A stretch of DNA of 64,000 bases. It comes from Nilaparvata lugens. Taxonomy: Eukaryota; Arthropoda; Insecta; Hemiptera; Delphacidae. The DNA is taken from assembly GCF_014356525.2 (NCBI RefSeq), contig NC_052507.1, positions 43,805,687-43,869,686 on the forward strand. The letters run 5' to 3'. How positions within the stretch are numbered: the first letter of the stretch is position 1; every line of letters begins with the position of its first letter. Below are positions 53,961-64,000 of this stretch, piece by piece. The position numbers and the translations under genes are program-made. The notes beneath the pieces were generated by a model, which was not told the origin of the DNA, searched no databases, and saw nothing but the letters and a program-made list of their open reading frames with translations.

Positions 53961-54650
53961 TCTTACTTTAATTATTAGATCCCTCAGTAGGCATATTGTT
54001 TGAAAACGTCTATGGTCTATTCAAATTATCATCTTGTCAGTTTTATCATTCTAGATAATTATAAAGTTATTGATAAATGATTCATAATGAATGAGTGAGG
54101 TGCATGACTATGTTCAGATTACAATGATCGTGGTAAGTTCAATGAAAGGAATCAACAGTTAAGCTTTAGTAATTGACATGCATTATTAACTATAATGATG
54201 CCAAAATTACTTAATTATAAGCTGATACTGGTAACTAATCAAAATTTTCTGAGCATACCGGTATTAGTTACGGTACTACTATGACATTATATGTCGCACT
54301 AGAGAAGCACATGCAGTAAGGAGTTGAATCAAGAAAGCAATAATTCAACCTCGTTTTATATGTGATTAAAGAGGTCATAATAATTAACTCCATATTTTAA
54401 AGAATTGGATCAAAAAACAGACACACAATAGAAATGCTAAACAAAAAAATAGAAGACTGAATTGTGTGTGAGTGCCTGAAATAGTCATAATTCAAGTATT
54501 TTCCAACTGTAATCAAGAATAATAACCAGAGTAGCCTATAGCATAAATAGTCGTTTAATTAACCTGATGCCAAAATTGAACTTTCAGCAATGGAATAGCC
54601 TGTTATACTTTGAGGGATTCAATTTAATTTTAGTTTTATTTTCGAAAGTT
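53961..54650. other. Intergenic sequence
   Basis: No gene or structured repeat was recognised. Confidence 0.4.
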
Positions 54651-55190
54651 GAAATAGTTATTTGTGCAACTAGTGCGCAAAGTGACAGTTTGCTGCACCG
54701 AAAGAAACGTTTACGCCCGAGCCGGAGGCGAGGGCGGAATGGTTTGTTGAGTGCAGCAGAGGAACTTTGCGCACGTATTTCACATTAAGTTTTTCCTACA
54801 GTTACCATTGAATATGAAAAGTGGGTAATTATGGGTAAAATTGCCTGAAATGCATCAAATGTTTTTCTGTGTAATTTTATTATTGATAAAAACCTTAATT
54901 TATTGTCAAATTGAACAAAAATGTTGTCCTTGGTTATAATATATACTTAATAAGGTGCTCGTTGTGCTTCGTTGCACCTCTGCTCACTATAGCAGCCCAG
55001 TCACTGTTACCAACTTCATTTTGATTTTGCTGCACTGTTGCTCCATATAACCTACTAAGTATTTTGCGTTGCCATGTTGCAAATCTGGAGTGCAGAAAAA
55101 TTTTTCGCGCACTAGAGCGGAAAAGTGATTCTTTGCGTTCTGTAATTAGTGCAGCAATGGCCACTTTTCAACGTAACTGTAGGAAAATAA
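54651..55190. repeat. Two partial copies of the 31020 repeat family
   Basis: 54655-54820 carries the TAGTTATTTGTGCAACTAGT end and 55020-55185 carries the CGTAACTGTAGG end. The middle differs from other copies, so a deletion or insertion has altered it. Confidence 0.7.
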
Positions 55191-57638
55191 AATATCAAAT
55201 TACGGTTATGATGTCTGCGATGCTGTAAGGTGTAGAAACTTGGATGTTTGAAAACATGAAACTCGCATAACATCTAGAAAATTAGATGCTTTTTAATATA
55301 CGATAGTGTAGTGTAAAGTTGTTGTGAGTCGACAATAATGCAGATATTGTTACAGAGGAAACAAAGGTTGAATGGTTGTGTATTAGGTATGTGGGCGGGA
55401 CGAATGAGTGTGTAGTAGAAAGTCGATGCCTAGACTAGTCGATTCCTGATGAAAGGAGATTGATAGGTTGTCCGAAAATTCTCTGATTGATGATAGGTCT
55501 ATGAACTACTAGCCTATGTGCCAGTTCATGATGAGTGTAACTTATGAAAAATAAGAATGAGTCAGGAACGCTACATATAATAGTTTAGAGAAATAATTGC
55601 AAGAAGCCAAGATTTGTGCTAATGAGTAACTGAAAATGCACCAACCACAAAAAAAAACACTCAAATGGGATAATGCAAATACCAACAATGCAATCATGCA
55701 AATGTTAATTAAATAATACCCTGTTTTATTGGTCTTTGGTCTGGTCTTTTGTATAAAATATGTTGTTGGGGAATGGTTTTCCTGGTGGAAAAATGTTTTC
55801 TTGTGACCATTTAAATACCAGACAGTTGTATAACTCTAAACTCACTCACCGGTGCTTTGAATCCTGTTCGTCTACAACTCACCATTAAACGTCATTCCTG
55901 CCATTACCAATGCATAAGCCCAGTGCGTATGGTATGTGAGCATCCAATTAGTAGAATTTTCTGAAGCCCTGACCGTCATTTTGTTGGTATCATTCTATGA
56001 TCACCAACAATTGTTGATTGATAAAAGATAACTTATTACTAAGCCATGACAATGAATTAAACAATAATTGGAATTGTGAATTTTTCAAACAAACACTTTT
56101 ATTTAAATTGATTTGAAATAAATAAAACATCTTTGGAAACATCAACGCTTGATAGAAAAATTTCAACACACACACTTTTTAAAAAGTTCGATAATATTCT
56201 ATATTAAAAGACATTCAACAATATCAATAGTTCAAATTCAGATTTTTCACAATAGAAATTATTTCCTGTATTTTAATTGTTTTATTTTAATTGATCTCAG
56301 AATAATTTATCAAACAGATACATTTTTGATAAAAAATAAAAGTTCAATACCTATCAGAAAAAATAAAGTTATTGAAAAAAATGCTTCGTTGCATCGTTAA
56401 AATTGAAGCATTTTTTTCAAATGTTTTTCTGTTTTAAAAAGTTTTAAAGATAGTTCTAAGAAATAGGAAAAACACGTATAGATCTGAATGTAATTATGTA
56501 AAAGATTTAAATCTTAAATCCAATATAAACCTTACAAACATTACATAACCCTCAAGCATTTAATTCTAAGACATTTATGATAAACTCTAAAGTAGATCAG
56601 AAAAAAATAATAAATATTTGTAAAAATTTCAAATCAAGCAAAAAAAAAATAGCCAAGTACTATATAGTATATAGTATAAATTCAATGAAAATAATATAAT
56701 CTTTCAGTATCAGAGATATTTTTATATTAATTTCAGTACTATATAATATTGTGGTGTTCCTGTAATTGGTAAACATTCCTTTTGATAGTCTGTAATAGCA
56801 TCGATATACTGTAGTAATATCTGAATGTAATCAGACAAAACACATCATTCTTGAAAATAAGAATTTTTATTGAATGAGAAATGAACACCTCTATGAAATA
56901 TTACTCAAGTGAAGCATTTATCGTACTCAAATCGACAAGAAAAAAATAAGAAAGTAACATTTTTCACAATTATTGGTAGATTTGATTTGGTGAAGAAATA
57001 ATTAGAAGATTAGACAAAGTAATTCATCCATAGTAATTTTTAGGGAGATATAAAATTCAAAATGAACTATAATTAAATATTGAATCGAATATAAATTGGC
57101 GTACGGTATCTAATATTCTTTAAAAATTTGTATGGTGATACCATTTTATATTTCAATAACCAATTCTTTATTAAATTTGTATTTAATTTTAAACATATTA
57201 GTGTTAGAAAAGTGAATAGAAAAATCTTAGAGATAATTTCTTAATACATTATAATCAGTCATGCGGAGTCAACAATAACTAATGATATATTATTTTCTTA
57301 TAAGATAATGTCCTATAGTTTTTGAACATTCAAAATATTATAAATGAATAAAGATAAATTATAAATGTAATATTTATTTGTATAATGGATGGATTTCGAA
57401 CAGTTTCATTAAGTCGTGAACAAGATACCCTCCTGTAGATGAACAATAATATGCTTTGTAAGATTATTTTAAAAAGAGAGCAATCCACGTTTTTCAAATT
57501 CGAAGAAAATTACGACGACCTTTATTTCGTTTCTTAATAATAAATTGCCTACCGGAAGCTATAGATCGTTGTAATGGATAACAATTTTTTTCTATAATAT
57601 TGACGTTTCAACATGAACTTAATCCAAATTTATTCATT
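55191..57638. other. AT-rich intergenic sequence
   Basis: No exon, RNA gene or defined element was recognised in 2.4 kb. Small ORFs at 55990-56175 and 56149-56400 have low-complexity AT-driven composition. Confidence 0.4.
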
Positions 57639-58658
57639 CTTAGGGCCGTTTGCACAGTATAGATTGCTAAACTCGATTAAGTTAATCGAGCTTAAGTTAA
57701 TCTGAAAGTTTAAACTTGAATCGGTTTTCTCAGTGCATTTACTTATCCAGTTTAAGTTAAACTAGTTTAGCGTTAAGTTGGTAATAGAATGTCATTGTTT
57801 ATAATAACAGGAAGGCTAATTTTTACAGGAAATTTGTTATTTGTTTACAAACCATCAGTAAATTGAGGTTATGTAGCTACTATTTCTTCTTACCAAATCC
57901 ACAGAGCTGTAAGCTCTACGGTAATAAAAGTAAAAAGCGATCAAGAAGTTCTTCATAAAATGATGGAATGCTATATTACTATTAGATACAATTTATATTT
58001 AGTTAGCACCAAAAAATATATTTTAGAATGTAAGAAAAAGTTATTTTGTTACGCTTAAATCTACTACGGTATTCCTTGATTATTAGAAATCTTTCAAAAG
58101 CAAAATATCTCTGTTATGTGTTTTAAGAACATGTTTTCTAATCAGAGACCACTGTTAAAAATATTATCTTATCTTCTATAAAGTGGTTCATTTAATCAAA
58201 TACTAAATTGGCAGATGCTTTACTCAAGCATAACCGTTTAAAAAATTCTCTATCGCCCCAGAAATTTTAATGATTCGTTTTTTGCCTAATTTTTCTCTTT
58301 CGAAATTTCTTCGCAGTTATCTTTATCAATCGCATTAAAAACTTCTATCAATTCCTCCATTTCAATTATATTTACATTCAAATAATGATTCACTATAACC
58401 TAAATAATAATTATTATTGTCTAAAGAAGCATTAAAAACAACCGTTGAAAAATAATTTACTACCACCTGTTTCCCCATCAAATCTTTACAGATGTCAAGT
58501 TAATCCAAATTATTTGGTTTAAACCTCCTGCTTTGGAGGTTTAAACTTTCCAAGAGTTTAAACTGATACTGTGCAAACGGAATTTTAGTTTAAACCAAAA
58601 AAAAATCAGATTTGGTTTAAGCTTTAGCTTAAACTTACACTGTGCAAACGGCCCTAAG
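57639..58658. mobile_element. MITE with inverted repeats, 1020 bp
   Basis: Ends CTTAGGGCCGTTTGCACAGT and its exact inverse. Subterminal parts are rich in AGTTTAAACT- and TTAAGTTAA-like words that also pair. Another GTGCAAACGG word lies at about 58572, so the right terminus is partly duplicated. No ORF. The target duplication is not clear. Confidence 0.8.
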
Positions 58659-59668
58659 TCACTTCCAATACGGGATTAAGCTATTTTAAAACGTGAGATC
58701 ATTCATTTATGCCTTCAATGCACATTCCTCAATATTGGTGTTTGAAAAGCTATCTATCGTATTAATAACTGTACATCATAATAAAGGCAATATCATTTTG
58801 AGCGATTAGTTGAGCAAAAAAAAAAATATTTTCAAAATCAGATCAAATATAACAATGAATTAATTTAATGACTCAGCATTACTGACTATAACATTTTTAA
58901 AACTAATATATTATATTAGTTACTCAAATCACAGCCGATAATAAGAATAGAAGTAATAAACGAAATACATTTTATTTGGTTGATTTATTATGATTAAAGG
59001 AGAGAATCACACATTTGTAATGCACAACTTTAAGAAACTCAACCTTTGTTTATGAAGAATGAATGGAATAATTTATTTAATCTCATCGATGAGTGCTAGC
59101 ACATTATTTTGTGAATGATAATTGTGATTTATTGGTTGTATAGGAAATATCTTTGAAATAGCTATCAACTTGGCAAATTTTTTCTAGAATGTTGTCAAAC
59201 GATGTCGATGAACAATTGAGTTAACTACTGAATTCAATTTCTCAGTTTTGAAACAATATAACATTTTCGACAGTGCAGCAAGCTGCACATTTTAGTGCTG
59301 CTAAAGATTTTCTTCACTTCAGCTCTCAAATAAGCTTTAACATGTTATCAACATGCTCAGTAATAGAAATTAATGTGCAAAAATAAGAGTTCAAACAAGG
59401 GTCATTTTTTTTAAAGCCTTCAAACTCAATTCTCAAGACACATACAAAGGGGGGCGTGCCGCCAAGTGTTACGGAGTTTTTTTTAGTTGAAATGATAGTC
59501 GTGATTCATGATAATTCGGACTCACATTGCTGGTGCAATCAAATATCTTCTCCAGCAAATCAAATGAGATAATTTATTTCAATCACCCACCCTACAAACC
59601 TGACTTGGTCGCTAGTAACTTATACCTTTTCCTTAACTGAATACATGATTTTGAAGGCAGTGCTTCCA
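58659..59668. other. Intergenic sequence
   Basis: AT-rich; nothing recognised except a small GGGGGGCGTGCCG patch near 59451. Confidence 0.4.
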
Positions 59669-59887
59669 TATAGTGTGGTCCACGTTATAATGGCAGTGGA
59701 TAAAGATAGAAGAATAGCGATGCCGATTCTCTGCATTAATTAATTATATTTCTACACTGTCAAAAACATAATTGTCATCGTTGTGGACCTAGAAAAGGAT
59801 ATTACCACCGGCTTTGACGAATGATAGACAAGGATAGCAAAACCAAAGTTGATCATATACTGTCATTATAACGTGGACATCACTATA
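59669..59887. mobile_element. Small MITE, 219 bp
   Basis: Inverted ends: left TATAGTGTGGTCCACGTTAT, right the inverse with GATG for GTGG-type differences, each over about 29 bp. It includes TA at both edges, compatible with a TA target duplication. Same family as the termini that flank the BEL/Pao element. Confidence 0.8.
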
Positions 59888-59956
59888 GTAACAAGGAGCT
59901 TTGGCGGCAGCATTTTATGAAGAGTGTTTTGGTAGGCTGGTCAACTGATATAAAAA

Positions 59957-60365
59957 ATGCCTCAACCTTTAGCAATTATGATTAAGAAAAATCATAAGTG
60001 TAAGTAACTTTTTGTGAAAAAATTATTAATTTATATACTTTCGTATTTTATTTATGACTAATCGGAGGTTCAAAAAAATTACCCTTGTAATATTAAGTAA
60101 TTTAAAAGTTGATTTTGAATGTTTGGGATGAGTTGTAGGTTCAAACGTGTGACTGTTTCAAAACTGATGTGATAGGGATGTAGGAATGAAAACTTTTTTC
60201 TCTCTTTTTGCCTTCAATATACTTTCACATAGAAAAAGATTCAAATAATTTTTCAATCAAATGGCACTAAAAATTTACATTTATTTTATACTTTCAGGCA
60301 TTAAAATTGATAGATGGGACAAGACGTATGAAGAACGTATTGATGAAGAACTTTCAATCATCTAA
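59957..60365 (+). CDS. Candidate two-exon micro-ORF, 36 aa
   Basis: Exon 1 (59957-59999) starts ATGCCTCAACC and ends before an ideal donor GTAAGT at 60000. Exon 2 (60298-60365) follows TACTTTCAG and ends in TAA. Joined in phase 1 they give a 36-residue peptide starting MPQPLAIMIKKNHKC and ending YEERIDEELSII. An in-frame TAA lies nine bases upstream of the ATG. I do not recognise the peptide. It could be a small conserved protein, the 3' end of a gene with a different start, or chance: short AT-rich exons with good splice sites do arise randomly. No polyadenylation signal was noticed close by. Confidence 0.3.
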
Positions 60366-63300
60366 CAAAAAATTGTTTTTTTTAGTTTCATTCAATATTT
60401 TATCATTAGAAAAAGAGTTCATTGAAAAGTAGTTTCAATATTGAATTTTAATTGTCACTTTTCAATCTTCTATTTCCCAAAACTATTTCTCTAGTCTAAC
60501 GATAAAAACTCTAATTTAATATCAAAACCAAGAAATAGAATACCAAGTATTGAAAACATAATATAAATTTTAATATCACTAATAAATCGCAACTTCACCA
60601 TACTATAGAGTATGAGAATACTATAGAGTACAAAAGTGAAAAATTATTACATCAACTAAATCAATTATCACAGATAGTAAGTAATACTGGTTTCATACAT
60701 CGAAAAAATCATAGAACACACAAACTTTTGATTATTAGTATAAACGTAGCACGAACTATTCGAAAATCACTACAATTATCTAGATGTTTCCTTCTTCTAT
60801 TACAAGCGATTGTCAATAATAATTGATCCCAAAGATACCATGTAGACTGATTTAGTTGCTTCTTTTAGTTCAAGTTTTATCTTCTAACCAAAAACATCTA
60901 GTTTCTTAATACTGTAGAATAACTCATTAGGAAAAATCTAGAAAAAATTATTTATAGATTGCACAGAAAAATTTGACATGTATCTAAAAGAAATGAAACA
61001 TCGGATTCTATAAAAATTGAAACTTCAAGTCCCAATTTTAAAAGTCCTAACCTCAGAATAATTGGCTAAACAGGAATAATTTTCATCGAACTGAAAATTA
61101 ATACTTGTGATGACAAATGAAATTCATTTATAACTAGAACTACTCCTATACTACACCTACCTGGAGAAGGAAATGACAAATAGATCATTTTTACTATAAT
61201 GGTTGTAACGTCTACCGAGGAAAGATTATTATAACTTAACTGTCTAAAGATAAACATACACATCGAGAATTTAATTCGAATATTTAATTTGTAACAATAT
61301 TTTCAAATGGTTTGAACACTTATTGAACTATTTACAATTGATATTAGTAAGGTAACTTAGTAGTCAGCTCGGTAGCATGCAAAGCACTGGCACACACGTT
61401 ACGTTATAAACAACCAAGAAAAGCCACAACTCCATCAAGTTCCAGCAAATAATAATCCAACTCCAGCATTTAGTATTGAAGCACGATACACAAATGTTAT
61501 TTCATTTCGATAAAAGCGCTTCGTTAAAAAATAATAAATATTGGATTTTTGTGTTAATTTGAAATTAAGCACAAAACCTGTGTGCGAATAATAAAAACCG
61601 CTAGCAAGAGAGGACTTTGGGAAGAAGTACCATAGGAAAAGTTGTGATAAGGTTGAGTTTAGTGGAGTATTATAATCATAATATCATATGAAACATGGAG
61701 TGAAACAATAAGTAAAATGACTTGGAAACGATGGACGTAAGAGGAACTTTTTCAGATTTCTAAGATGAATGGAATTAATGAATTGGTTAGTCAATAGGGG
61801 AATGAAGAGGAAGTTTTTTATTTTTAAAACCTTTGTCAATATCGATGGTTTATTACTTGACAATTAAATTGAAAACAAATTATTGAATACTGAAAAAAAT
61901 CAATAGACAATAATTATAATAGTAGATCCTAAGTAAAACCCTTGATGGAAACTGATGAGAGAGCTGATGATAATGTGGGAATATCAATTAAATTTTCTCT
62001 CATTTAATCCAAAGAAACTGTGTGTGCCCATTATTTCTATAATAATTTTCTAATCAATCCGTCCCATATCCAAAGTCATGCACCATAGATCAATAGGATG
62101 AACATTTATTCAACATCGAACATCAATACATCTAGAGGAAGCTTTAAATACTTCTATTAACGCAGATTAAATTATTAATTAAACATCAAGTACTCAGTAA
62201 ATTTACAAATTCTGTATGAGAGTGAAAAATTACACAAGTTTATGTTGTGTAGAAATGATTGTGTGGCCTCCAGATGCCGATGGGAAGCCGAAAAAAGTAC
62301 GGCTTTAATTTATAAGAATTATAAAATTGTTATAAAAGTAATAAAGCAGGGCAGTAACAATTACACCAAATGCTTCCATAACAGCTTCCACATAAATTTC
62401 TTGGTTCAAAGAACTCTTAAAATATCAACAACGTTTGCATGCAGATTTAATATAGCATATAGATTTAGAATAGCTTATAGATCGACTGGGGAACATTGAT
62501 CTGATTAATCTTCATTTTTCGGGCAATTACTCCTCCAATTTTCTCATCGATTCGGGCAATCGACCAAATCAATGTCTGGCATATTGACCGAAAAATAATT
62601 TATCATAAATTGAACATCTAGAGAAGTATTCAGCAAGATATAATTGAATAAATTCAATAGAATGCGTTAGATACACGATAAAAGCATTGAAAGGGTAATT
62701 TCACACAATAATTTATTTGGAAATGCGTACTCATATATAGAAGTAGTTGTCAAATGAGATAATTATACAATCTGATTTGATCAACCGGATGTTGTAAAAA
62801 AATTTAGAGATGATACTAAACATCATTCACTTGTTTGATAATATTACTATCAAATACCATGTTATATAAATACCAGCATTTTCATTATTTCTATCTAACT
62901 TGTAATGAGAATATCCTTAGCGAGCGTGATTCTGTCAAATTTTCTTACTGATGATGCCTACATAAATTCTTGATTTTTGCATGAGTAATGAGGTGAGGTA
63001 TGCTACTATTGAATGGACAGTGACTATGAGCACAAAGTGTAGTCAATCCGTCAATAAAAGTCTTGTTTTCCATTGGCTGAAAGTTTTAGCGGTCATCATG
63101 TTACCCGAAATCAATTTTTCCTATGCTACAGCATTGGCGCAAGATTTATTTCATTCATGAATCTCAATTTAATCAAGGTTTTAAACATATTTCTCGGTTT
63201 TTTATTAGAATGATGTTTTAAAGAATGATATGAGTACAAGAAATTGGGCTGTTGTCTAAGTTTTAATCTAGTGAGTCATTTAAGACAGTGAGGCTATATG

Positions 63301-63871
63301 TATGAAAAGACTCCCATCAAATACTTAATCTTAATAGGATGTTGGATTGATGGAAAAGAAGGCGGCTTTGATTAAGAGGTTGTGGCAAGTAACATGTTTA
63401 GATCGATAGCTAATCAAAAAATTCCAGAAGATGTTACGAACAGGTCAGGTTATTTTAAAAAAACATGGATTTTTTATTGCGGATGATGCCCACATGATAT
63501 TCTAGATTGTGCATAGGTAATGGGAAGAGCCTGAGTGATTTTATGATATATGAATGAATTATAATATGGATGATCATTTGATTGTAAGAACGGGTAAGTT
63601 TATACTATGTTTAAAAATACATTAATTTGATTTTAAGAAACCGAGAAATCCTGTTTTGATTATAAATTATAAAACTGGCCATCTAATAGTAAGAAACGGT
63701 TAAGTTTCTATTATGTTTAAATACATGAATTTGGATGTGAGAAACGAAGAAATTCTTTGATGATTATAACAGTTGCAAGGATTAATCTCATACATTGATT
63801 GATAGCTAATTATCAAACTGAAAGATGTTAGTTACTAACAGGACTGTTACTAACAGGGGGGGGGGGTTAAT
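60366..63871. other. AT-rich intergenic or 3' UTR sequence
   Basis: No exon or structured element was recognised. The part adjoining 63872 would include the 3' UTR of the copine-like gene. A run of 11 G at 63856-63866 lies just downstream of its stop codon. Confidence 0.4.
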
Positions 63872-64000
63872 TTAAGGCTGAATATCGAGCAGCTCGGGAT
63901 CGGGGGGAAGTACGGTGACATTAGATATGGGAGGCTTGGGCACGATACTGTTGGCCTTCATATAGCCGACAAACTGGGTGGGTACCTCAGCCAAGACCTC
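63872..64000 (-). CDS. Copine-like protein, C-terminal end (partial)
   Basis: The minus strand is open from the window edge for 42 codons to TAA at 63872-63874. It begins EVLAEVPTQFVGYMKANSIV, matching the end of the copine VWA domain, where (V)LAEVPxQxVxY(F/M) is characteristic. A Pro-rich tail (PKPP, LPPDPELLDIQP) follows, as in many copines. Copines are Ca2+-dependent phospholipid-binding proteins with two C2 domains and a VWA domain; those parts lie outside the window. The stretch has markedly higher GC content than its surroundings. The gene points toward ZPR1 (convergent). Identification rests on one short exon. Confidence 0.6.
   Translation of the reverse strand, partial: EVLAEVPTQFVGYMKANSIVPKPPISNVTVLPPDPELLDIQP

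Noticed and set aside
57639..58658. piggyBac-type element because of TTA at the left end and TAA at the right end
   Set aside because: The flanks do not form a TTAA direct duplication; the CTTA and TAAG are part of the inverted repeat itself.
62242..62499. ORF of 85 codons in the intergenic region
   Set aside because: It has no recognised domain, no good splice or start context, and an AT-driven composition.
1..64000. tRNA, rRNA or other structured RNA genes
   Set aside because: No convincing cloverleaf with A and B boxes, and no rRNA-like segment, was found by eye; a tRNAscan or Infernal run would be decisive.

Overview
The window looks like a piece of a large, AT-rich, repeat-laden insect nuclear genome, most likely a hemipteran such as a planthopper. 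That placement is an inference from the mix of Jockey and CR1-like LINEs, BEL/Pao, P-element, PIF/Harbinger and foldback MITEs together with very long introns; no species-diagnostic gene is present. Only two cellular genes are clearly supported. The first is a plus-strand gene for the zinc-finger protein ZPR1. Four exons of its C-terminal half (6247-6526, 7188-7348, 29273-29536, 52629-52751) have clean GT-AG borders and compatible phases, and are separated by introns of 0.66, 21.9 and 23.1 kb; its 5' exons lie left of the window. The second is the last coding exon of a copine-like gene on the minus strand at the right edge (63872-64000), convergent with ZPR1. A possible two-exon micro-ORF (59957-60365) lies between them.

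Almost everything else is mobile DNA inside the ZPR1 introns. The left part (1-6.2 kb) holds the 5' end of a Jockey-type LINE, diverged repeats, a GT microsatellite and a long foldback repeat. The first giant intron contains a foldback MITE, a nearly intact RTE-like LINE (9.3-12.6 kb, plus), and a decayed minus-strand LINE (LINE-2, 12.7-21.4 kb) that was itself split by a 5.4 kb LINE with an SGNH-esterase ORF1 (LINE-3, 14441-19882) and by a 943 bp PIF/Harbinger element (20077-21019). It also holds a terminal-inverted-repeat element with a nested P-like element carrying a THAP-domain remnant (22540-23626), and another LINE (LINE-5, 25.0-28.9 kb).

The second giant intron is dominated by an 18 kb nest. 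A BEL/Pao LTR retrotransposon (minus, 32279-50516) sits between two inverted copies of a MITE terminus. Its left LTR is split by a 5.76 kb LINE (LINE-4, 32496-38253) and its gag by a Jockey LINE (42766-47624) that made a 10 bp target-site duplication. That Jockey element carries a further 270 bp A-tailed insert.

The most unusual item is ORF1 of LINE-4. In order it encodes a FLYWCH-type zinc finger, a coiled coil, a C48/SENP8-like (Ulp1 family) cysteine protease with recognisable His, Asp, Gln and Cys positions, and an SGNH hydrolase. It is followed by an ORF2 with endonuclease and reverse transcriptase. LINE-3 has a related ORF2, but its ORF1 has only coiled coil plus SGNH, so the protease and FLYWCH parts look like a lineage-specific gain or loss. 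All these ORFs carry frameshifts or stops, so the copies here are dead or nearly so; the architecture is the interesting part.
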